Source of the DNA: Candidatus Brocadiaceae bacterium
GTDB taxonomy: Bacteria > Planctomycetota > Brocadiia > SM23-32
Length of the DNA: 8,163 bases
Direction of reading: 5' to 3'
Assembly (NCBI GenBank): GCA_030615435.1
Contig: JAUWZH010000110.1
Coordinates: 1 to 8,163 of the forward strand
This document shows, in pieces, positions 1 through 6,921 of the stretch (positions within the stretch are counted from its first letter, which is position 1; each line of letters opens with the position of its first letter). The notes under the pieces are model-generated. The model was not told where the DNA came from. It worked only from the letters and a program-made list of their open reading frames with translations, and did not search any database. A program made the translations under genes and the position numbers.

Positions 1-1132
1 CGAGCATCGCGATGACGCCGTCGTCGCCGTGCAGCAAGGCGCGCCGCTTGCGCGCTGCCATTTTCCGGAAAGGCTTGACGCGGTCGGCGTGCAGCGTCTC
101 GACAAGCTCGTCAAGTTTTTCCTGCAGGCGCCGTCCCGTGCGCCCGCTCCACCCCTGGACGGCTTCCACGGCGGCATCGTTTATGCTGCGCCCCGGGTCC
201 GGCACGATGAGCTCGGGGTCGAACTGTTCGAGCGCCCCCCGGCCACGGCAGTGCGGGCAGCGCCCGTACGGGCTGTTGAAGGAGAACAGGTTCGGAGTGG
301 GCTCCTCGATGCCCACCCCACAGTTGAGGCAGGCGAAGCGCTGATTGAACAGGTGCTCCTCCCCGTCTTCCCGCAGGGCGATGCAGACCCCCTTGCCGAG
401 GTTCAGGGCCGTGCGAACGCTGTCGGTGAGGCGGGAGGATTCCCCCTTGATGACGAGCCGGTCCACCACGACGTCAACGTCGTGTGTCTTGTAGCGCTCC
501 AGATGGCTGACCGTGTCGAGGTCGCGGATGGCGCGGTCTATGCGGGCCCTGACGTAGCCTTCGGAGCGGATTCTCTCCAGCAGCTCGCGGTAGTGCCCTT
601 TGCGGCCGCGCACCAGCGGGGCAAGGAGCGTAACGCGGGCCCCGATGCCGAGGTCAGCCAGGAAGGCCACGATCTGTTCGAGGGTCTGATGCCGGATCGC
701 CGTTCCGCACCTCGGGCAGTGGGGCGTGCCGACCCGGGCGAAAAGCAGCCGCAGGAAATCGTAGAGCTCCGTCGTCGTGGCGACGGTGGACTGCGGGCCG
801 GTGCTCCCCATCTGCTGCTCGATGGCGATGGTAGGGGGGAGGCCGGTGATGCGGTCGCAGTCGGGCCTGGGCATCCGTTGCAGGAACTGGCGCGCGTAAG
901 AGGAAAGGCTCTCGATGTAGCGGCGCTGACCTTCCGCGTAGAGCGAGTCGAATGCCAGGGATGACTTGCCGCTGCCGCTGATGCCCGTGATGACCACCAG
1001 CCTGTCCCGGGGCAGCTCGACGTCAATGTCCTTCAGGTTGTGGGTGCGCAGGTGACGCACGCGGATCCAGTGGTCCTCGGCGCGCCCCTCTGCGGGGGCC
1101 TCAGCGGGCGGATTCTCTGTCTGCAAGGACAT
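1..1132 (-). CDS. uvrA: Excinuclease ABC subunit A (UvrA), N-terminal part, cut by the window edge
   Basis: UvrA is the damage-sensing ATPase of nucleotide excision repair; it loads UvrB onto lesions in the cytoplasm. The visible 377 residues follow the family order. Walker A of the first ATPase is GISGSGKSS at residues 50-58 (Lys56), followed by the LYAEGQRRYIESLSSYARQF block near 65-83 and a Q-loop-like IAIEQQ ending at 107. Cysteines 139 and 142 form a CxxC pair. The UvrB-binding region (about 150-260, including ARID at 196-199) marks the UvrB-interacting type and not the shorter UvrA2. A zinc module has Cys268, 271, 292 and 295 around LFSFNSPYG. The signature motif and second ATPase half lie beyond the left edge. 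The ATG at 1132 directly follows an in-frame TAA, so no upstream start is possible; it adds about 20 residues before the core compared with E. coli UvrA. No good ribosome site precedes it. It lies 41 bases after der, probably in the same transcript. Confidence 0.97.
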   Translation of the reverse strand, partial: MSLQTENPPAEAPAEGRAEDHWIRVRHLRTHNLKDIDVELPRDRLVVITGISGSGKSSLAFDSLYAEGQRRYIESLSSYARQFLQRMPRPDCDRITGLPPTIAIEQQMGSTGPQSTVATTTELYDFLRLLFARVGTPHCPRCGTAIRHQTLEQIVAFLADLGIGARVTLLAPLVRGRKGHYRELLERIRSEGYVRARIDRAIRDLDTVSHLERYKTHDVDVVVDRLVIKGESSRLTDSVRTALNLGKGVCIALREDGEEHLFNQRFACLNCGVGIEEPTPNLFSFNSPYGRCPHCRGRGALEQFDPELIVPDPGRSINDAAVEAVQGWSGRTGRRLQEKLDELVETLHADRVKPFRKMAARKRRALLHGDDGVIAML

Positions 1133-1173
1133 TTAGAAGTCTCGAATACGCAGGCATGAGAGCTGACGGCTAT

Positions 1174-2508
1174 TCACCCGCGCCCCCGCTCCTGCTGCGG
1201 CGTTCGCTTCCGCCTGCGCACCACGAACCGGATGGGGACGTGGGAGAACGCCAGTTGGCTGCGCAACTGGTTGGCGAGGTAGCGCTCGTAGCTTTCCGTG
1301 ACGCGCGCCGAGTCGTTCACGAACAGGGCGATTGTCGGCGGCAGGACGTCCACCTGGGTGGCGTAGAGGACGCTGCCGGGACGGTTTCCCTTGGAAAGGG
1401 GGCGTCTGCGGGTGGTGATCTGCTGCATTGCCTGGTTCAACTGGCTTGTTTTCACCCTCGTTGCGGCCTGATCTCGCAGGTTCTGCGCCGTCTTTACAAC
1501 CGCGAAGACGTTTTCCCCGGTCAGCGCGCTGATGAAGGCGAGTGGGGCAAAACGCATGCCCGGAAGTTGCCACCACAGGTATTCCGGAAACCCTTCGTCC
1601 GCCTCCTGCGGAACCATGTCCATCTTGTTCAGGGCGATCACGCACGGTTTGTAGTTGGCGATCACCTGCGCTGCGAGCTGCTTGTCCACCTTCGAGATCT
1701 CGCTGCAGGCGTCCATGATGTGCACGACCACGTCGGCGCGCCTGATGGCCTGGTCGGTTCGCACCCGGCTGTAGAAGTCCACCGATTCCGACAGTTGTTT
1801 CCTCTTGCGCACCCCTGCGGTGTCAATGGCGACGAAGTGCAGGTCGCCCATCTGAAAGTGCACGTCCACGCTGTCGCGCGTGGTGCCCGGCAGCTCGCTC
1901 ACGACCACGCGCGGCTCCTGCGCCAGGTAGTTGATCAGGGTGCTCTTGCCCACGTTGCGCCGCCCCACGATGGCGAGCTTGAGCGGCTCGGGCCTGGAGG
2001 GGACCTGCTCCAGGTCCGGCAGCGCGTCGAGGATGCGTTCGGACAGCTCGCCGATGCCCTGGCGGTGCTCCGCCGAGGTCCGGGTCGGGTCGCCGAGGCC
2101 GAGCTCGTAGAACTCCACGGCGCTTTCGGCGTCGCGGCGTCGCTCGCTCTTGTTGGCGACCACGATGATCTGCTTTTCTGTCTCCCGCAGTCGCCGTGCT
2201 ATCGTCTTGTCGAGCGGCTGAACCCCGGCCTGCGCGTCCACCACGAGCAGGACCAGCTCGGCCTGGGCGATGGCGATTTCGATCTGCATCTCGACGTCGG
2301 CGAGGATCTCCTCCGCGCTTTCCATCCCGAACCCGCCCGTGTCCACCAGTTCGAAGGCCCGTCCGCCGAGGGCTACCTCGCGGGCGATGCGGTCCCGCGT
2401 CACGCCCGGAGTCGGGTCCACTATCGCAACGCGTTCGCCGCAAATCGCATTGAACAGCGACGATTTGCCGACGTTCGCCCGACCCACTATGGCTACCGAG
2501 GCGAGCAT
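1174..2508 (-). CDS. der: Ribosome-assembly GTPase Der (EngA), two tandem G domains
   Basis: Der is an essential GTPase for maturation of the large ribosomal subunit. The 444 residues match the usual family length and domain order. G domain 1 has a P-loop from Gly9 to Ser17 (K15, S16), the TPGVTRDR switch at 33-40, DTGG at 56-59, NKSE at 119-122 and SAEH at 145-148. G domain 2 has a P-loop at 182-190, PGTTRD at 207-212, DTAG at 229-232, NKMD at 294-297 and SAL at 327-329. A KH-like RNA-binding domain follows (about 345-430), with a basic tail rich in Arg and Lys. The odd feature is Glu instead of Asp in the guanine-specificity motif of domain 1. I recall NKxE in this position in cyanobacterial Der, so activity is probably kept. 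The ATG at 2508 is preceded by a weak GGGGA about 8 bases upstream. A -10 box near 2604 probably drives this gene and uvrA. Confidence 0.98.
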   Translation of the reverse strand: MLASVAIVGRANVGKSSLFNAICGERVAIVDPTPGVTRDRIAREVALGGRAFELVDTGGFGMESAEEILADVEMQIEIAIAQAELVLLVVDAQAGVQPLDKTIARRLRETEKQIIVVANKSERRRDAESAVEFYELGLGDPTRTSAEHRQGIGELSERILDALPDLEQVPSRPEPLKLAIVGRRNVGKSTLINYLAQEPRVVVSELPGTTRDSVDVHFQMGDLHFVAIDTAGVRKRKQLSESVDFYSRVRTDQAIRRADVVVHIMDACSEISKVDKQLAAQVIANYKPCVIALNKMDMVPQEADEGFPEYLWWQLPGMRFAPLAFISALTGENVFAVVKTAQNLRDQAATRVKTSQLNQAMQQITTRRRPLSKGNRPGSVLYATQVDVLPPTIALFVNDSARVTESYERYLANQLRSQLAFSHVPIRFVVRRRKRTPQQERGRG

Positions 2509-2538
2509 TGTCTCGATCCCCGTTCGGAGTTCCGCGCA

Positions 2539-2579
2539 GCGCCCGCGCCAACCGCCTCCCCGCCCTGCAGTGCGGGCGC
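2539..2579 (-). promoter_or_regulatory. Possible stem-loop in the der leader
   Basis: Positions 2539-2546 and 2572-2579 are perfect 8-base inverted repeats made only of G and C, separated by 25 bases. In RNA made from the promoter near 2604 they would pair within the roughly 90-base leader of der. On the minus strand the loop carries a purine-rich GGGGAGG, which resembles a ribosome-binding core but has no usable start codon close behind it. GC-rich DNA often forms such stems by chance, so a regulatory role is only inferred. I recognise no riboswitch family here. Confidence 0.3.
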
Positions 2580-2603
2580 GACGACCCGACCTGCAATCGG
2601 TTC

Positions 2604-2632
2604 ATTATACCTGAGCGGCCGGGTCGCCGAAA
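2604..2632 (-). promoter_or_regulatory. Candidate sigma-70-type promoter for der-uvrA
   Basis: The minus strand reads TATAAT at 2609-2604, a perfect -10 consensus and rare in such GC-rich sequence. At 17-base spacing the -35 position (2632-2627) reads TTTCGG, a poor match to TTGACA, and there is no extended -10 TG. Transcription would begin near 2597, about 90 bases before the der ATG. The position, in the only large gap upstream of der, supports the call. The weak -35 suggests either help from an activator or a chance match. Confidence 0.5.
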
Positions 2633-2641
2633 GCCGCCGGA

Positions 2642-2657
2642 TCGGCTTGCAAGCCGA
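2642..2657. promoter_or_regulatory. Perfect 16-base palindrome upstream of the der promoter
   Basis: TCGGCTTGCAAGCCGA equals its own reverse complement. Its centre is about 40 bases upstream of the -10 box, near -52 from the inferred transcription start, where an activator or dimeric regulator could bind. It does not match a LexA box that I know. It also sits beside the broken 5' end of the plus-strand remnant, so it could be a scar of that event. As RNA it would make only a 6-base stem with no U-tract, so a terminator is unlikely. Confidence 0.35.
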
Positions 2658-2673
2658 GCCTGGCGGGGGGACA

Positions 2674-2796
2674 ATCGCGGCGCGCGCCCGCTCTCAGGGG
2701 GCCAGCGAAGCCGAAATCGCCGAGACCGTGAGAATGGCGTTCCTCATGGCAGGTATGCCGGCGCTGGTAACGGGGACGTATGCCTTTGAGAAGTAG
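2674..2796 (+). pseudogene. C-terminal remnant of a carboxymuconolactone decarboxylase/AhpD-like protein
   Basis: This is the only plus-strand coding trace in the window. Its last 40 codons before TAG contain GASEAEIAETVRMAFLMAG (residues 9-27 of the fragment) followed by MPALVTGTYAFEK. This is the typical end of the carboxymuconolactone decarboxylase/AhpD family: a GAS-x-x-EIAE helix start, a hydrophobic MGG-like helix, then PAL and a final helix. The preceding IAARARS resembles the stretch just after the family's CxxC motif, but the CxxC itself is missing, as is everything N-terminal. The frame stays open upstream only because it runs through promoter sequence and antisense to der. There is no start codon with a ribosome site. 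Most likely it is the tail of a gene whose 5' part was deleted; a short functional peptide is unlikely. Confidence 0.6.
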
Positions 2797-2799
2797 GGC

Positions 2800-2814
2800 A
2801 GGGCGGCCCGCCCT
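2800..2814. terminator. GC-rich inverted repeat past the DUF4340 stop; weak terminator candidate
   Basis: AGGGCGG and CCGCCCT flank a single central base, giving a short, very GC-rich hairpin 12 bases after the DUF4340 stop and 4 bases after the stop of the plus-strand remnant. A convergent position suits a two-way terminator. There is no run of U on either strand, so intrinsic termination would be inefficient; it may only stabilise 3' ends or be a chance repeat. Confidence 0.25.
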
Positions 2815-2825
2815 CGGGACCGTCA

Positions 2826-5096
2826 CTACTGCTCCGGCTTCTCGGGGGGAGTCTCCTTCTGCGGCCCTTCGGCGACGGCGAGGAGGGTCGCCGCGTCCTT
2901 CTCCGCGGCGACGAGCACGAAACTGGTGGCGGGGCCCGTCACGAAGCGGCCGCCGTCGGTCTCTTTGCCCAGGACCACCGTCTTGCCCCCGACGGTCCTG
3001 TCCTTTAGGCGGATGGTGAGGGCGGGCCTGTCGAATCCGTAGGCCGCCGGGTCACTCTCCACGTATGCCGTCACCCTGGAGCCGGTGAAGTCCTCCAGGA
3101 GCTCGGCCGCATCTTCGAGCTTCATGCGCAGCTCCGCCGAGACCTCTTCACCGCCCGCCTCCTTCCAGAGGCGCTCCTGCCTGTCGTAGACGAAGCTCAG
3201 GGAGCGCCCGTCCCGGTTGAACTCGATCTCCTCGATCCCCTCGGCCTCGCAGATGAGCCTGGAGGCGAGGCCCACCGCCATGTCGTCCACCACGTCCTGG
3301 GCGAGGAGGAAAACACGCTCGCCCTCTGCCAGCTTCGCGAAGAAGCCCTGCGGGCCTTCCTGGCTTTCGGCGCCCACCAGCAGGCGCCTGGACCACGTCC
3401 TGTCCTCAGCACCCGTCTCGTCCTCGCCCCCCGGTTCGCGATAGGTGACCTCTGCGGCGATGCGCGGCTCGTCCAGGCCGTACGGAGCCAGGGCTTTGGC
3501 GGACTCGGTGGCGAAGCCTTCCGCCTTCAGATACGTGAGCCGGTTCAGCAGCTCCCGGACGGCCGCCCCGTCAGCCCGTCCCTGCACGGGGCCGGTGAGC
3601 TTCCAGTCGGACTCGGCGTCCTCGCGCTCGCAGCGGCACTCCCCGCCCGTGTGGGTAAGGGAGACGCGAATCGCCCGGCTCTGCGGCTCCTCCAGCACCA
3701 GTCGGTCCAGCAGCGCCAGCCGCCCGCGCTTGAGGTCGCGGATGTATGGTTCTTTCCCTATTGAGAGCACGGCGGGATAGCCTGTCCTGCGGGCATAGAC
3801 GATTCCGGCTTCCTCGTCCTCGGAGCCCAACTCCGCCTCGGCGAGGAGGCGGTCCTCGGAGCCACTCAGGGCCACGCTCCACGACTCGTCCTCGCCCAGG
3901 CCGTAAGGGGCGAGGCTTTCCGGCTCGTCCGCCACGAAGTCCCGCACTCTCGCCCGATTCAGCCCTTCGAGCAGGCTGCTGATCGTGGGGCCGTCCGCCG
4001 GCGCCGCCTCTTCCCCTGCGACCTGCCACTCGCCTTCCGCCTTTTCCAGCACGAGCGAAGTCTGGCCCCTCGTGACGACGATCTTCTCTGCATCTTCCTT
4101 CTCGAAGCGCACGAGCTCCCGCTCTCGCAGCTCCTCCGGCCCCTTCCGCAGGTCATCGAAGAGCACCCTGGTGACCCTGACGATGGCCGGCTCGGCCTTA
4201 TTCATGGCGTAGTAGACCTCTTCGTCCCCTTCCATCTTGCGGCTCAGGGCGATGCTGCGCCGGCTCTCCCCGAGCAGGAACGTGATGGACAGATCGGGCT
4301 TGTCCAGCCCGTACTCGCCCGCCACCGTCGGGTCGTCCACGACGAAGTCCGTTCGGCTCACGGTGTGATCGTTCAACCTCCTGGCGAGCCTTTCCACCGC
4401 GTTGGGATCGGCGAGGTCGTGGACGGGGTGACGCAGCTCCCAGGTTCCCTCCTCTTTCTTGCACGTTACCTCGAAGGGTTCCTCCCCGGCCCACTCGGCC
4501 GCCTTGAGCTCCACGCCGCTCAAATCGCTGAGATCGAACTCCTCGGCAAGTCGTTTGCTGCGCAGGTCGTTCATGCTCACGTTCAGCTTGTCCACGACGC
4601 TCTTGCGGATGGTGTGGACGACGCTCATGTCGGGGGGGGCGACGAACACCAGGTCGCCTGCGCCCGATTCCTTGCCGATCAGCAGCGTCCACGTCCTCTC
4701 GGAGGGGCGAGAGGCGCGGAAGGTCACTTTGCCGGCGGGCTCCTCGAGGCCATAGGCGGCGAACTCCTCCGCCCCGCCCGGCCGGATTGGAGGGGCCGCT
4801 TTCTCGGCGGTCTCGAAGCGGTCCAGGATGCCTTCCACCTCCCAGCGGTCTGCCCTCAGGCGCAGCGGTTCGGTGATGCGCCACTTGTCCCTCGCCGTTT
4901 CGCGGCGCTCACAGACGATCCTGTCGGCGCCTTTCTCGATCTCGATCCCCGCGATGTCCTCCGTCCGGAAGCCCGGCAGGATCTTCCTCTGCTGCCTGGC
5001 CCGTTCCTCGGAGGTAGGCTTCCTTGAGAGGGAATAGGCGACCACGGCGGCAATCGCCACGGCAATCAACAGGACGAGCGTGGACTTGTGCTTCAT
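2826..5096 (-). CDS. Membrane-anchored DUF4340 protein with five tandem repeats
   Basis: The 756-residue product has one N-terminal membrane segment (about 5-21) after a short basic start, then a large soluble part probably outside the cytoplasmic membrane. No signal-peptidase or lipobox cysteine site is evident, so it is likely an anchor. The rest is about five diverged DUF4340-type repeats (roughly 43-183, 184-331, 332-468, 469-616, 617-740). Each has a Trp-containing strand (W72, W219, W357, W498, W644), in most an Ala-Asp before a helix, and a YGL-like motif (Y115, Y262, Y398, Y539, Y686). A Pro/Glu-rich tail ends the protein. It starts 34 bases after the GldG-like gene, with GAGGAGG at 5113-5107 ten bases before ATG. 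DUF4340 proteins often follow GldG-like genes in ABC-2 transporter clusters; their biochemical role is unknown. It probably works with the GldG-like protein and permease as an extracytoplasmic part of the complex. Confidence 0.9.
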   Translation of the reverse strand: MKHKSTLVLLIAVAIAAVVAYSLSRKPTSEERARQQRKILPGFRTEDIAGIEIEKGADRIVCERRETARDKWRITEPLRLRADRWEVEGILDRFETAEKAAPPIRPGGAEEFAAYGLEEPAGKVTFRASRPSERTWTLLIGKESGAGDLVFVAPPDMSVVHTIRKSVVDKLNVSMNDLRSKRLAEEFDLSDLSGVELKAAEWAGEEPFEVTCKKEEGTWELRHPVHDLADPNAVERLARRLNDHTVSRTDFVVDDPTVAGEYGLDKPDLSITFLLGESRRSIALSRKMEGDEEVYYAMNKAEPAIVRVTRVLFDDLRKGPEELRERELVRFEKEDAEKIVVTRGQTSLVLEKAEGEWQVAGEEAAPADGPTISSLLEGLNRARVRDFVADEPESLAPYGLGEDESWSVALSGSEDRLLAEAELGSEDEEAGIVYARRTGYPAVLSIGKEPYIRDLKRGRLALLDRLVLEEPQSRAIRVSLTHTGGECRCEREDAESDWKLTGPVQGRADGAAVRELLNRLTYLKAEGFATESAKALAPYGLDEPRIAAEVTYREPGGEDETGAEDRTWSRRLLVGAESQEGPQGFFAKLAEGERVFLLAQDVVDDMAVGLASRLICEAEGIEEIEFNRDGRSLSFVYDRQERLWKEAGGEEVSAELRMKLEDAAELLEDFTGSRVTAYVESDPAAYGFDRPALTIRLKDRTVGGKTVVLGKETDGGRFVTGPATSFVLVAAEKDAATLLAVAEGPQKETPPEKPEQ
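2877..4970 (-). repeat. Five protein-level tandem repeats inside the DUF4340 gene
   Basis: Residues 43-740 divide into five units of about 125-148 residues. The Trp anchors are spaced 147, 138, 141 and 146 residues apart, and the YGL/YGF anchors 147, 136, 141 and 147. The shared order is an initial I/V-rich strand, Trp strand, helix of the form V..LL..L, YGL..P, paired strands, then a closing D-rich and L-rich helix. Units 1 and 4 look closest to the shared pattern; unit 3 lacks the Pro after YGL and unit 5 has YGF. At DNA level the repeats are too diverged for recent slippage, so the duplications look old. Confidence 0.75.
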
Positions 5097-5106
5097 GGCA
5101 CAATCG

Positions 5107-5113
5107 CCTCCTC
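5107..5113 (-). promoter_or_regulatory. Ribosome-binding site of the DUF4340 gene
   Basis: The minus strand reads GAGGAGG in the 34-base gap after the GldG-like stop, ending 10 bases before the ATG at 5096. It fixes that start and shows independent translation initiation within the operon. Confidence 0.75.
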
Positions 5114-5130
5114 ACGCGGCACCGATGCCC

Positions 5131-6921
5131 TCAGCGCCGCCTGATCTGCCAGACGGCAATCCCCAGCACGACAATGCACGCCGGCACTGCGCCGATGAAT
5201 ATCCAGCGCGACAGGCGGATCTGGCCGCTGGAAAGGGTGACCACGTGGATGTCCATTTCCTTCGCGGGAATGCCGACCATGTGCCCCTTGCCGGCGAGCC
5301 AGTTCACCGCGTTGAGCAGCAGGTAGAGGTTCGCCTCGTTCTGAGCCACCACTGTGTTGACGAACGAGAGGGAGCTGCCCAGCACCACGAGCCGGGGCCC
5401 GCGCATATCGCCCGGCGCCATCATTGGCGGCATGCCCTCAGGAGGGGCCGGCTCGACAACGACTGCCGCCACGACCGGCCCGGCAACGTCCTTTTCCGGA
5501 TCGTATTCTGACTTCTCCATCTCCTCGATCGCCGTGGTTTCCCCCCAGCTCGAACCGATGCCGGTCAGCAGCTTCCGGGCCGACAGGTTCGGCTTCGCCC
5601 TGGGGGGCACGATCTCCAGGGGCGCGCAGCGGACCAGTTCGAGCGTGTAGTTCTGGAGGTCCCGCGTGATGGGATGGTCCGCGTAACCGTCCTCTATGAC
5701 GGGCACCGAGCTCTGGGCCACCTGAACCTGCATCAGCCCCCTTGCGGTGAGGGCAAACTGTGAGCTCTGGAACATGCCGAGTGCCTCCAGGTGCGCCTCG
5801 ATCCCGTATTCGCCCAGCAGCGCGTCGAGGTTGGAGCCGGAGGCGGAGTCGTGCAACCGAGAGTCCAGCATGACCAGGACGCGCCCGTCGCGGTCCTCCA
5901 GGTAGCGGCGGATGGCTTCGAGGTGCTCCGGGGGCAGCGAGGTCCGCGGGCCGGGCACTACGAGCACGTCGCAATCCTCCGGCACCTGCGCCCTGTCGGC
6001 GAGGTTGAGGGTCCTGGACTCGAAGTTGTCTCCCTTCAGCTTTTTGACCAGCTTCGAGAGCGAGTATTTCTCGGTGAGGATGTCGCTCGTTCTCGGCGCG
6101 CCGGGCGCGGCGGGCTGCCCTTCGATCGGCCTTTCACCGTGACCGCTGAGGAAATAGACTATCTGCCCTTTGTCCTCGGTGATCTTGGCCAGCGCGCCTG
6201 CGAACGCCGCCTCACCCGCGAACTTCGGGCTTCCTCCCTGCCACCTCGGCGACTGGGCGATCTCGATGAGGGGTATGACGTCGTGCCGCTCGCCGGACTC
6301 GAAGATGACACAGCGCCCGGGGATGCCGACGCGCTCGTTGAGTTCCTCTCGCACCTGCGCATGTTCCTGCCCCAGGCCGAGCTGTTCAACGCTGATCCTG
6401 GAGCTGTACGCCTTGAATTCCTCCAGCATCTCCATCGCCTGCCTGTGTCCCCACCGGAGGAGCGCGGCCTGCGGGTCCATCGTGAGTTCTGCCTGCGAGG
6501 GCGCCCAGTAGACCACCGTCACGCGAACGGGTCGGTCGAGGGTGCGCAGCATCCGCTCGGTCTTTGAGTGCAGTGTGTAGCGCCGCATCCCCGTCATGTC
6601 CACGCGCGTGTAGCGCCGCGTGCTGATGTAGCAGACCAGCGCCGTGAGCGCTACCGCGAGCGCACCGAGCAACACGGCATTCGCCCCGGCCGCCGTCCTG
6701 CGCTGCCGGAGGAGCTTCAGGAGCATGTCGTAGTTGGCGGCGAGGCATCCGAGGGTGACTGCGGCGCCGAGCACGAAGAGGATGAGCGAGAGGGTGTGGC
6801 CTTCCGCAAACGCCTCTGCCTGCACCTCCCGGATGACCTCGGCTCCCACCAGCAACACGATGCCCAACAGGATGCCGATTCGGGTCACTGTCTTCCACGC
6901 GGGCGGCTTCCGTGGGCTCAT
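5131..6921 (-). CDS. GldG-like ABC transporter auxiliary protein
   Basis: The 596-residue product resembles the GldG / ABC-type auxiliary family (ABC_transp_aux). In Flavobacterium, GldG works with the permease GldF and ATPase GldA and is needed for gliding; relatives elsewhere have no settled role. Visible features are three N-terminal membrane segments (about 13-30, 43-66, 80-99), the family-typical stretch DMTGMRRYTLHSKT near 108-121 just after the membrane, a long extracytoplasmic region with SGHGE at 259-263, and a GSSLSFVN stretch at 515-522. One C-terminal segment (about 573-592) is followed by a basic cytoplasmic end. I chose the ATG at 6921, which overlaps the permease stop as ATGA and has GGAGGGG six bases upstream. 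An ATG five codons earlier would place that ribosome site inside the coding sequence. Tight coupling to the permease implies fixed stoichiometry. A Met/Pro-rich loop (about 490-506) is of unknown meaning. Confidence 0.9.
   Translation of the reverse strand: MSPRKPPAWKTVTRIGILLGIVLLVGAEVIREVQAEAFAEGHTLSLILFVLGAAVTLGCLAANYDMLLKLLRQRRTAAGANAVLLGALAVALTALVCYISTRRYTRVDMTGMRRYTLHSKTERMLRTLDRPVRVTVVYWAPSQAELTMDPQAALLRWGHRQAMEMLEEFKAYSSRISVEQLGLGQEHAQVREELNERVGIPGRCVIFESGERHDVIPLIEIAQSPRWQGGSPKFAGEAAFAGALAKITEDKGQIVYFLSGHGERPIEGQPAAPGAPRTSDILTEKYSLSKLVKKLKGDNFESRTLNLADRAQVPEDCDVLVVPGPRTSLPPEHLEAIRRYLEDRDGRVLVMLDSRLHDSASGSNLDALLGEYGIEAHLEALGMFQSSQFALTARGLMQVQVAQSSVPVIEDGYADHPITRDLQNYTLELVRCAPLEIVPPRAKPNLSARKLLTGIGSSWGETTAIEEMEKSEYDPEKDVAGPVVAAVVVEPAPPEGMPPMMAPGDMRGPRLVVLGSSLSFVNTVVAQNEANLYLLLNAVNWLAGKGHMVGIPAKEMDIHVVTLSSGQIRLSRWIFIGAVPACIVVLGIAVWQIRRR

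Noticed and set aside
29..964. Long plus-strand open frame antisense to uvrA
   Set aside because: The minus strand encodes an unmistakable UvrA with intact ATPase and zinc motifs; the plus frame is a composition effect.
1156..2796. Very long plus-strand open frame antisense to der
   Set aside because: It mirrors the high G/C third positions of der, has no family resemblance over the der-overlapping part and no ribosome site. Only its last 40 codons, beyond der, look like real protein and are reported as a remnant.
2509..2825. Insertion sequence or transposon scar in the large gap
   Set aside because: No terminal inverted repeats, flanking duplications or transposase traces were found; only the short palindrome and gene remnant are present.
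4632..4639. Run of eight G (C on the coding strand) in the DUF4340 gene as a phase-variation tract
   Set aside because: A single run this short is expected in GC-rich DNA, the frame is intact on both sides, and there is no other sign of phase variation.
4365..5027. Plus-strand open frame of 220 codons antisense to the DUF4340 gene
   Set aside because: The repeat pattern on the minus strand explains the region; the plus frame is a shadow.
5791..6567. Plus-strand open frame of 258 codons antisense to the GldG-like gene
   Set aside because: No recognisable motif or start signal, and the minus strand carries the conserved family features.
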